Of a stretch of DNA of 12,715 nucleotides, positions 1 through 5,455 are shown one piece after another. Under the pieces are notes generated by a model that worked only from the letters and a program-made list of their open reading frames with translations, had not been told where the DNA came from and made no database searches. Made by a program: the position numbers and the translations under genes. This DNA is from Actinomycetes bacterium (lineage in GTDB: Bacteria; Actinomycetota; Actinomycetes; Actinomycetales; Cellulomonadaceae): positions 1 through 12,715 of the forward strand of contig JAEWEJ010000392.1 of NCBI GenBank assembly GCA_023389455.1. Reading direction: 5' to 3'. Each line of letters begins with the position of its first letter. Position 1 is the first letter of the stretch.

Positions 1-1
1 C

Positions 2-1276
2 GTGGCAGCTCCGCAGAACTACCTGGCGGTCATCAAGGTCGTCGGCATCGGCGGGGGCGGCGTCAACGCCGTGAACCGCATGATCGAGGTCGGCCTCAAG
101 GGTGTCGAGTTCATCGCCGTCAACACCGACGCCCAGGCGCTGCTCATGTCGGACGCCGACGTGAAGCTCGACGTCGGCCGCGAGCTCACGCGCGGCCTCG
201 GTGCCGGCGCGGACCCCGAGGTCGGCAAGAAGGCCGCCGAGGACCACTCCGAGGAGATCGAGGACGTCCTGCGCGGCGCCGACATGGTCTTCGTCACCGC
301 GGGCGAGGGCGGCGGCACCGGGACCGGTGGTGCACCCGTCGTGGCCCGCATCGCCCGCTCGCTCGGCGCGCTGACCATCGGTGTGGTCACGCGCCCGTTC
401 ACGTTCGAGGGGCGTCGACGCTCCGTGCAGGCCGACGCGGGCATCGAGGCGCTGCGCGCCGAGGTCGACACCCTCATCGTCATCCCGAACGACCGGCTGC
501 TGTCGATCTCGGACCGCTCGGTGTCCGTCCTCGACGCGTTCCACTCCGCCGACCAGGTGCTGCTGTCCGGCGTGCAGGGGATCACCGACCTCATCACGAC
601 CCCGGGGCTCATCAACCTCGACTTCGCCGACGTCAAGTCCGTCATGCAGGGCGCGGGTTCCGCGCTCATGGGCATCGGCTTCGCCCGGGGCGAGGACCGT
701 GCGGTCCAGGCGGCCGAGATGGCGATCTCCTCGCCGCTGCTCGAGGCCAGCATCGACGGTGCGCACGGCGTCCTGCTGTCGATCCAGGGTGGCTCCGACC
801 TCGGTCTGTTCGAGATCAACGAGGCCGCGCGGCTCGTGCAGGAGGCGGCGCACGCCGAGGCCAACATCATCTTCGGTGCCGTCATCGACGACGCCCTCGG
901 TGACGAGGTGCGCGTGACGGTGATCGCCGCGGGGTTCGACGGCGGTGGCCCGATGGTGCGTCGCGACGCGCGCGCGCTCGGCCAGATCAGCGGTGCCACC
1001 GCGCGCCAGGTGCCCGCCGTGGCACCCGTGACCAGCCTGCCCGGCGCCGGGCCGGTCCCGACGCCGCGCCCGGTGCAGGTGGCGGACGAGGACCTCGTCC
1101 CCGTGGGTACCGTGCGGTCCGTCGGCGACACCCAGCGCCCCGAGGTGCCGGCGTTCCTGTCGTCCCAGCCCGAGCCCGCGCCCGTGACCGGCGGCCTCGA
1201 GGTGCCCCGGGTGCTCGCGGAGGAGCCCGTGCGACGCGAGCGCGACGAGCTCGACGTGCCCGACTTCCTCAAGTAG
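2..1276 (+). CDS. ftsZ: Cell division protein FtsZ (tubulin-like GTPase)
   Basis: FtsZ polymerises with GTP at mid-cell into the ring that recruits the division machinery. The 424-residue protein is complete: its N-terminus (MAAPQNYLAVIKVVGIGGGG) matches actinobacterial FtsZ from the first residues, so the GTG at base 2 is taken as the start, although any ribosome binding site lies outside the window. The tubulin signature GGGTGTG is at residues 103-109. The T7 synergy loop GLINLDFADV is at 202-211, with N205, D207 and D210 in the positions that complete the GTPase site of the neighbouring subunit. After about residue 315 comes a Pro/Val-rich disordered linker, then the C-terminal peptide DELDVPDFLK (415-424), which in this family binds partners such as SepF. 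The sepF gene lies just downstream. pgeF starts 7 bases after the stop, so the two are probably co-transcribed. Identity is near certain. Confidence 0.98.
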   Translation: MAAPQNYLAVIKVVGIGGGGVNAVNRMIEVGLKGVEFIAVNTDAQALLMSDADVKLDVGRELTRGLGAGADPEVGKKAAEDHSEEIEDVLRGADMVFVTAGEGGGTGTGGAPVVARIARSLGALTIGVVTRPFTFEGRRRSVQADAGIEALRAEVDTLIVIPNDRLLSISDRSVSVLDAFHSADQVLLSGVQGITDLITTPGLINLDFADVKSVMQGAGSALMGIGFARGEDRAVQAAEMAISSPLLEASIDGAHGVLLSIQGGSDLGLFEINEAARLVQEAAHAEANIIFGAVIDDALGDEVRVTVIAAGFDGGGPMVRRDARALGQISGATARQVPAVAPVTSLPGAGPVPTPRPVQVADEDLVPVGTVRSVGDTQRPEVPAFLSSQPEPAPVTGGLEVPRVLAEEPVRRERDELDVPDFLK

Positions 1277-1283
1277 CCGGCGC

Positions 1284-2060
1284 GTGGCCGGCGGTCCGGG
1301 GCCGGGGGTCGACGTCGGGCTCGACGTCGTCCCGCTCGGCACCGGCGTGCTCGCGGCGTTCACGTCGCGCGCGGGCGGCCGCAGCCGCGGGCCGTGGCGC
1401 GGGCTCAACGTGGGCTCGCGGGTCGGGGACGACCCCACGGACGTGGCCGCGAACCGGCGCATCCTCGAGTCGTGGGTCGGGGTACCCGTCGTGCTCGCGG
1501 CCCAGGTCCACGGCACGGACGTCGTCACGGTCACCGGTCCCGAGGCGGCGGGCAGGGAGGCCGACGGCCTCGTGACGACGTCGCCGGACGTCGCCGTCGG
1601 CGTCTACGTCGCGGACTGCGCGCCGGTGCTGCTGGCGGACCCCGTGGCGGGTGTGGTGGCCGCGGCGCACGCCGGACGGCGCGGCATGGTCGACGGCGTC
1701 CTGCAGGCGACGCTCGCGGCGATGGTCGACGCCGGGGCGCGGACCGAGCGCGTCCTCGCCGTCGTCGGGCCGTGCATCGCCGGTGCGTCGTACGAGGTCC
1801 CCGCCGCGATGCGGGACGAGGTCGCCGCCGTGGTGCCCGAGGCGGCGTCGGTCACCGCGGCCGGCACGCCGGCCGTCGACCTCGCCGCGGGCGTCAGGGC
1901 CGTGCTCCTGCGCTGCGGCGTGGCTGCCGTGCGGTGGGACGGGCGTGACACCTACACGGACCCGCAGCTGTACTCCCACCGGCGCGCGGTGCACCGGGGT
2001 GAGGTCGCGACCGGGAGGTCGGCCGGTGTGGTCCGGCTGCTCCGACCGCCATCCGGGTGA
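1284..2060 (+). CDS. pgeF: PgeF/YfiH-family multicopper-oxidase-fold protein (purine nucleoside phosphorylase/peptidoglycan editing factor family)
   Basis: This is a member of the DUF152/YfiH/LACC1 family. Members are described as purine nucleoside phosphorylase/adenosine deaminase-like enzymes, and E. coli PgeF as a factor that keeps wrong amino acids out of peptidoglycan precursors. The 258-residue length is normal. The family metal-site residues are visible: QVHGTDV (H76), ADCAPVLLAD (C112) and HAGRRG (H129), followed by GPCIAGASYEV (162-172) and a late DTYTDPQLYSHRR block. The usual HAGWRG motif reads HAGRRG here, with Arg for Trp. The GTG start is 7 bases past the ftsZ stop with no clear Shine-Dalgarno sequence; the next in-frame GTG (codon 22) would cut into the fold, so coupling to ftsZ translation is likely. 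The position between ftsZ and sepF is typical of actinobacteria. The family is certain; the exact substrate is not. Confidence 0.93.
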   Translation: MAGGPGPGVDVGLDVVPLGTGVLAAFTSRAGGRSRGPWRGLNVGSRVGDDPTDVAANRRILESWVGVPVVLAAQVHGTDVVTVTGPEAAGREADGLVTTSPDVAVGVYVADCAPVLLADPVAGVVAAAHAGRRGMVDGVLQATLAAMVDAGARTERVLAVVGPCIAGASYEVPAAMRDEVAAVVPEAASVTAAGTPAVDLAAGVRAVLLRCGVAAVRWDGRDTYTDPQLYSHRRAVHRGEVATGRSAGVVRLLRPPSG

Positions 2061-2074
2061 GGTGTGCGCGGCGC

Positions 2075-2096
2075 GCCGACACGCCCGCGTGTCGGC
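2075..2096. repeat. Perfect 10-bp inverted repeat between pgeF and sepF
   Basis: The arms GCCGACACGC (2075-2084) and GCGTGTCGGC (2087-2096) are exact reverse complements around a 2-base centre. Each arm contains GACAC, so the two copies face each other. The repeat begins 14 bases after the pgeF stop and ends 23 bases before the proposed sepF -10 box. It could be a hairpin terminator for ftsZ-pgeF, but no T-run follows. It could also be an operator; GACAC is the core reported for the WhiA regulator in Streptomyces. The repeat is seen directly; the role is inference. Confidence 0.6.
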
Positions 2097-2125
2097 AGGC
2101 CGTCGGCGTCACCCGTTGCTAGCGT
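2089..2125 (+). promoter_or_regulatory. Probable sepF promoter
   Basis: The proposed -10 box is TAGCGT at 2120-2125, a TANNNT element typical of actinobacterial sigma-A promoters. No good -35 hexamer is visible. Upstream lie GTGTCGGCAGGC (2089-2100) and GCGTCACC (2106-2113), and both blocks recur in front of divIVA. Transcription would begin near 2132 and leave a leader of about 105 bases. That leader contains pairing segments (2151-2156 with 2181-2186) and another GACAC at 2145-2149. The call rests on pattern and recurrence only. Confidence 0.45.
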
Positions 2126-2238
2126 GACCAGCGCAGGGACGTTCGACACCGCACCGACCGCGCCGCACCTGGCGGGGTGCCGGTGCGCTCGGGCGGGCCG
2201 CAGGAGTCGGGGAGGCCCGGCGGATGGGAGACGACGCG

Positions 2239-2718
2239 ATGGCCGGAGCGCTGCGCAAGACGATGCTGTACCTCGGCCTGGCCGACGACCGGTCCGACCA
2301 CGAGGAGTACCTCGAGGAGTACGAGGAGGCGGAGGCCGCCGTGCCGGAGGACACCTACGAGGCGCAGGTGATGCCGCTGCACCGCTCGCCGCGCGTGCAG
2401 GCCGCACCGGCCCCCCACGAGTCGGGGGACCTGCGTCGGATCACGACGATCCACCCGCGGTCCTACAACGACGCCCGCAAGATCGGCGAGGCGTTCCGCG
2501 AGGGCACGCCCGTGATCATGAACCTCACGGACATGGACGACGCGGACGCCAAGCGTCTGGTCGACTTCTCCGCCGGCCTGATCTTCGGCCTGCACGGCGC
2601 GATCGAGCGCGTGACCAGCAAGGTCTTCCTGCTGTCGCCCGCGCACGTCGAGCTGGCGGGGGACTCCGCGACGGCAGCCGAGCCGGCGACGCGCTCCGGC
2701 TTCTACAACCAGAGCTGA
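2239..2718 (+). CDS. sepF: Cell division protein SepF (FtsZ membrane anchor)
   Basis: SepF polymerises at the septum, binds the FtsZ C-terminal tail and attaches it to the membrane; in actinobacteria, which lack FtsA, it is the main anchor. The 159-residue form begins MAGALRKTMLYLGLADD, a short amphipathic helix that suits the N-terminal membrane-targeting segment. An acidic linker rich in Glu and Tyr follows (18-45). The SepF domain covers about 64-140 (LRRITTIHPRSYNDARKIGE, VIMNLTDMDDADAKRLVDF, then GLIFGLHGAIERV). The start is uncertain: the ATG at 2239 has GGGAG seven bases ahead and puts the helix at the very N-terminus, while an in-frame ATG at 2224, with GGGGAGG eight bases ahead, would add five residues. 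yggT begins 3 bases after the stop. Family assignment is certain. Confidence 0.95.
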   Translation: MAGALRKTMLYLGLADDRSDHEEYLEEYEEAEAAVPEDTYEAQVMPLHRSPRVQAAPAPHESGDLRRITTIHPRSYNDARKIGEAFREGTPVIMNLTDMDDADAKRLVDFSAGLIFGLHGAIERVTSKVFLLSPAHVELAGDSATAAEPATRSGFYNQS

Positions 2719-2721
2719 CGC

Positions 2722-3009
2722 GTGCAGCTGATCGCGAGCCTGCTCTACCTGGTCGTCCTCGTCTTCTTCCTGCTGCTGCTCGTGCGCCTCGTGCTGGACT
2801 GGGTCCAGTTCTTCGCGCGCGACTGGCGACCGACCGGGTTCGCGCTGGTGGTGGCCGAAGTGACGTACTCCGTGACCGACCCGCCGCTGCGTGCGCTGCG
2901 GCGCGTGCTGCCGCCCGTCGGCATCGGGTCCGTGCGCCTCGACCTGGCGTTCCTGGTGCTGGCACTGGGCTGCTCCGTGCTGCTCTCGGTGCTCCGCAGC
3001 ATCTTCTGA
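2722..3009 (+). CDS. YggT-family small membrane protein
   Basis: This is a 95-residue integral membrane protein of the YggT family (COG0762), which is commonly found between sepF and divIVA in Gram-positive bacteria. Two hydrophobic segments are visible at about residues 3-27 and 73-94. Between them lies the family pattern LVLDWVQFF, DWRPTG and TDPPLRALRRVLPP. The molecular role is poorly defined; a link with division or osmotic tolerance has been suggested for relatives. The GTG start is 3 bases past the sepF stop with only a weak AGAG ahead of it, so translation is probably coupled to sepF. The small size is normal for the family. Confidence 0.9.
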   Translation: MQLIASLLYLVVLVFFLLLLVRLVLDWVQFFARDWRPTGFALVVAEVTYSVTDPPLRALRRVLPPVGIGSVRLDLAFLVLALGCSVLLSVLRSIF

Positions 3010-3072
3010 CGCACGACCCGACCCACCTGCGCGGACGTCGCAACGCCCTGGTCCTGCGCGCCCCGTGCCGGA

Positions 3073-3112
3073 GTGTCGGGAGGCGTGCGTCACCGCGATT
3101 CTCCGATAGCGT
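3073..3112 (+). promoter_or_regulatory. Probable divIVA promoter
   Basis: The proposed -10 box is TAGCGT at 3107-3112, the same hexamer as in front of sepF, in a wider match TAGCGTGGCC against TAGCGTGACC. Upstream are GTGTCGGGAGGC (3073-3084) and GCGTCACC (3087-3094), again shared with the sepF promoter. No consensus -35 is visible. A start near 3119 would leave about 60 bases of leader before a good Shine-Dalgarno sequence. This gives divIVA its own transcript in addition to any read-through from yggT. Confidence 0.5.
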
Positions 3113-3178
3113 GGCCCGAGGTGGTCGGTGGACTGACTGCCGCCGGCCAAGCCAGTACGACCGACAGAGGTGACGACG

Positions 3179-3871
3179 ATGGCACTGCTCACCGCAGACG
3201 ACGTCCTGAACAAGAAGTTCCAGGCGACGAAGTTCCGGGAAGGCTACGACCAGGACGAGGTCGACGACTTCCTGGACGAGGTCGTCAACACCCTGCGGGA
3301 CGTCCAGGGCGAGAACGAGGACCTGAAGACCAAGCTGGCGGCCGCCGAGCGCCGCATCGCGGAGCTCAGCCGGGCCGGGGCCCAGCAGGCCGCACCGGCC
3401 CCCAAGCCGGAGCCGGTCCCCGAGCCCACGCCGGCTCCCGCGCCCGCCCAGCCGGCCCCCGTGCCCGCGCTGGCGCAGCCCCCGGTCGTCTCGGCCCCGG
3501 CCCCGGCGCAGGCACGCGGCAACGAGCCCGAGTCCGCCACCGGCATGCTGGCCCTCGCGCAGAAGCTCCACGACGACTACGTGCGCAGCGGCCAGGAGGA
3601 GTCGGACCGCCTCATCAACGAGGCGAAGACGCGGGCCACGCGCATCGTGCGCGAGGCGGAGGAGACCTCCCAGCGCACGCTCGGCCAGCTCGAGCAGGAG
3701 CGTTCGCTCCTCGAGCGCAAGATCGACGAGCTGCGGGTCTTCGAGCGCGACTACCGCACGCGCCTGAAGAGCTACCTGGAGAACCTCCTCGGCGACCTCG
3801 AGAACCGGGGCAACGCGCTGCCGCCGCGCTCCGGGCAGGGGCAGCCGATGCCGGAGAACCAGAACATCTGA
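3179..3871 (+). CDS. divIVA: DivIVA/Wag31 polar growth and septum-site protein
   Basis: DivIVA is a coiled-coil scaffold that gathers at curved membrane (septa and poles) and directs peptidoglycan synthesis there. The 230-residue protein starts MALLTADDVLNKKF and carries the DivIVA N-terminal domain with REGYDQDEVDDFLDEVV (20-36), which in the family precedes the first coiled coil (about 33-66). A Pro/Ala-rich linker follows (68-114, many PAPAP and PEP repeats), then a long coiled coil (121-209) and a short polar tail. The ATG at 3179 is chosen because AGAGG at 3166-3170 is 8 bases ahead; the upstream in-frame GTG at 3170 overlaps that Shine-Dalgarno sequence and cannot be the start. A hairpin follows the stop, so this looks like the end of the transcription unit. 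Confidence 0.95.
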   Translation: MALLTADDVLNKKFQATKFREGYDQDEVDDFLDEVVNTLRDVQGENEDLKTKLAAAERRIAELSRAGAQQAAPAPKPEPVPEPTPAPAPAQPAPVPALAQPPVVSAPAPAQARGNEPESATGMLALAQKLHDDYVRSGQEESDRLINEAKTRATRIVREAEETSQRTLGQLEQERSLLERKIDELRVFERDYRTRLKSYLENLLGDLENRGNALPPRSGQGQPMPENQNI

Positions 3872-3879
3872 CCGACGCC

Positions 3880-3911
3880 GACCGCCGGGGCGCGTGCCCG
3901 TCCCGGCGGTC
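3880..3911 (+). terminator. Hairpin terminator after divIVA
   Basis: GACCGCCGGG (3880-3889) and CCCGGCGGTC (3902-3911) form a perfect 10-bp stem with a 12-base loop, starting 8 bases past the divIVA stop. There is no T-run, as is usual for GC-rich actinobacterial terminators. A second hairpin follows at 3927-3944 (7-bp stem, 4-base loop) and may act with it. Confidence 0.65.
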
Positions 3912-4184
3912 TCGTCGTGCCCGCGGCGTGCGCGCCGGCGCACGGTGTCCTCCCCGCCCCGAGGCGTGCGGTGACCGGACCGTGAGTCCCCCCGGGTCGC
4001 CGCCGACGCATGTCGGCCCCGCGCCCCGTGTGCAGCGTGCGCCCCCGGTCGGTCGCCGTTCTCCCACCCGCACGACCGGCCCGGGCGTGCGGCCCCGTCG
4101 GGCGGCGCGGGCGGCGGGGAACCGCGGTCACCGGCGCCCCAGGTCGCCGCGGCGTGTCGTGTGACCCGGCGCCGTCGCGCCGTG
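3912..4184. other. Non-coding stretch between divIVA and the zinc-finger gene
   Basis: Within the 370-base gap 3872-4241, this part shows no convincing coding sequence; the open frames are Arg/Pro/Ala-rich shadows. It contains a 7-bp hairpin at 3927-3944, a small 6-bp hairpin at 4002-4017 (GCCGAC, GCAT, GTCGGC), C-runs near 3988 and 4043, and no recognisable RNA family. A small RNA cannot be excluded. Confidence 0.4.
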
Positions 4185-4213
4185 TTGTGCCCGGCCCCGG
4201 ACGCGCATAAAGT
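4185..4213 (+). promoter_or_regulatory. Near-consensus sigma-A promoter of the zinc-finger gene
   Basis: TTGTGC (4185-4190), a 17-base spacer and TAAAGT (4208-4213) match the TTGACA-17-TATAAT pattern well, in a region otherwise almost free of A and T. Transcription should start near 4220, followed by a G-rich Shine-Dalgarno sequence at 4229-4235 and a GTG at 4242. This is the clearest two-box promoter in the window. Confidence 0.7.
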
Positions 4214-4241
4214 CACGGAACTCGAGACGGGGGGAACGTCC

Positions 4242-4700
4242 GTGACACTGAATGATGCCTTGAGCACACTGACGACGGGGTCCGACGAGGGACGGGGGGC
4301 GTTGATCGCTCTCCTGCCCGTGCGTGACGGCGAGGAGCCGTGGACGCGTGACGAGGTGGACGAGGTGGCGGTCGAGCTGACCGCCGACCTCGAACGGCTC
4401 ACCGACGAGCTGAGAGCGGCCGACGCCGAGCTCTCGGACCTGCTGCGCAACTCCGGCGACGGCGCCGGGGACGACCAGGCCGACTCGGGCTCGTCCGCAC
4501 TGGAGCGGGAGCACGAGCTCACGCTCGTCAACAACACGCGCGATCTGCTCGACCAGACGTCGCACGCGCTCGACCGGCTCGCCGCCGGGACGTTCGGGGT
4601 GTGCGAGACCTGCGGCCTGGCGATCGGCAAGGCGCGCCTGCAGGCGTTCCCGCGCGCGATGCTGTGCGTGCCCTGCAAGCAGCGGGAGGAGCGCCGCTGA
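4242..4700 (+). CDS. TraR/DksA-family C4 zinc-finger protein
   Basis: DksA/TraR proteins enter the RNA polymerase secondary channel and alter promoter response, often together with ppGpp. This 152-residue protein has a helical, Glu/Leu-rich middle (about 38-115) that could form the coiled-coil stalk. A C-terminal zinc finger follows: C121-x2-C124-x17-C142-x2-C145 within FGVCETCG, GKARLQAFPRA and CVPCKQREE. The GTG at 4242 is chosen because GGGGGGA sits about 6 bases ahead and the strong promoter at 4185-4213 lies upstream; longer in-frame starts at 4161 and 4179 would begin before that promoter. Relatives are commonly found beside lspA in actinobacteria. Whether it acts on RNA polymerase like E. 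coli DksA is unproven; I did not identify the acidic coiled-coil tip residues. Confidence 0.88.
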   Translation: MTLNDALSTLTTGSDEGRGALIALLPVRDGEEPWTRDEVDEVAVELTADLERLTDELRAADAELSDLLRNSGDGAGDDQADSGSSALEREHELTLVNNTRDLLDQTSHALDRLAAGTFGVCETCGLAIGKARLQAFPRAMLCVPCKQREERR

Positions 4701-4708
4701 GGCGCCCG

Positions 4709-4714
4709 TAGACT
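4709..4714 (+). promoter_or_regulatory. lspA -10 box, predicted leaderless
   Basis: TAGACT lies 6 bases ahead of the GTG at 4721, so transcription would start at the first base of the start codon. No Shine-Dalgarno sequence precedes the GTG. The same layout is seen before dnaE and hisD. No -35 match was found. Confidence 0.5.
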
Positions 4715-4720
4715 CCTGCG

Positions 4721-5455
4721 GTGCCCATGACGGACGACGACACCGCCCTGCCCGACGACCGCTCGCTGCCTCTCGTGACCACGGGGGGCGACGGGGACGC
4801 CGGCAGGGCGGTGCTCGTCGACGTCGCGAGGCGCAGGCGGCTGCTGCGAGGGCTCACCGCCCTCACGCTCGGGGTGCTCGTGCTCGACCAGCTCACGAAG
4901 GTGTGGGCGGTCGCGGCACTCGAGCCGGGCGTGCGCACCCCGCTGCTCGGTGACCTGCTCGGACTGCAGCTCGTGCGCAACCCGGGTGCGGCGCTGTCGA
5001 TCGCGACGGGCATGACGTGGGTCCTGTCGATCGTCGCGGTCGTCGTCGTCGTGGTGATCGTGCGGGTGTCGCGCCGCATCGGCTCCGCGGGGTGGGCGGT
5101 CGCCCTCGGGCTCCTGCTGGGCGGTGCGCTGGGCAACCTCGTGGACCGGATGGTGCGTGAGCCCGGCCCGCTGCGCGGGCACGTCATCGACTTCCTCGCC
5201 TACGGCCGGCTCTTCATCGGCAACGTCGCGGACATCGCGATCGTCGTGGCGGCCGTCCTGGTCGTGTGGCTGACGGCGCGCGGCGTGCACGTCGACGGGA
5301 CGCGGGACGCGGACCAGGCACGGGCCGGCGCGGACGGGCCCGACGGCGCGACGGGCGAGCCCCCGGCGCCGGACGACGCCCCACCCGGCGCACCGGGTGA
5401 CGCCGGCGGCCCCGGGACCACCGGAACGACGAGCAGCGCGGGCGGTGCGGCGTGA
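4721..5455 (+). CDS. lspA: Lipoprotein signal peptidase (signal peptidase II)
   Basis: LspA is an inner-membrane aspartyl protease that removes the signal peptide of diacylglyceryl-modified prolipoproteins before the lipid-bearing Cys. Family motifs are present in order: VLDQLTKVWAV (54-64), VRNPGAALS (85-93), GALGNLVDRM (135-144, catalytic D142), VIDFL (155-159) and IGNVADIAI (166-174, catalytic D171). Four hydrophobic segments can be seen. At 244 residues it is longer than the usual 160-200, with an acidic cytoplasmic N-terminus of about 40 residues and a Gly/Pro/Ala/Asp-rich C-terminal tail from about 190 that looks disordered. The GTG at 4721 fits a leaderless transcript; an ATG two codons later is the alternative. 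The stop overlaps the next gene by 4 bases (GTGA). Confidence 0.96.
   Translation: MPMTDDDTALPDDRSLPLVTTGGDGDAGRAVLVDVARRRRLLRGLTALTLGVLVLDQLTKVWAVAALEPGVRTPLLGDLLGLQLVRNPGAALSIATGMTWVLSIVAVVVVVVIVRVSRRIGSAGWAVALGLLLGGALGNLVDRMVREPGPLRGHVIDFLAYGRLFIGNVADIAIVVAAVLVVWLTARGVHVDGTRDADQARAGADGPDGATGEPPAPDDAPPGAPGDAGGPGTTGTTSSAGGAA

Noticed and set aside
3980..4060. Possible 6C-type small RNA, because of C-runs near 3988 and 4043.
   Set aside because: The C-runs are not placed in the loops of two adjacent hairpins as that RNA family requires, and the runs are short for such GC-rich DNA.
3073..4164. A 363-codon plus-strand open frame over divIVA in another frame.
   Set aside because: It is an Arg/Ala/Gly/Pro-rich shadow of divIVA that continues into the terminator; the divIVA frame carries the coiled coils and the conserved N-terminal domain.
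4161..4241. Longer N-terminus of the zinc-finger protein (ATG at 4179 or GTG at 4161).
   Set aside because: These starts lie upstream of the near-consensus promoter 4185-4213, and the GTG at 4242 has the good Shine-Dalgarno sequence.
2525..5290. A 921-codon open frame on the minus strand spanning sepF to lspA.
   Set aside because: Its composition is low-complexity (Arg, Ser, Ala, Pro), it runs across several well-supported plus-strand genes and it shows no motif.
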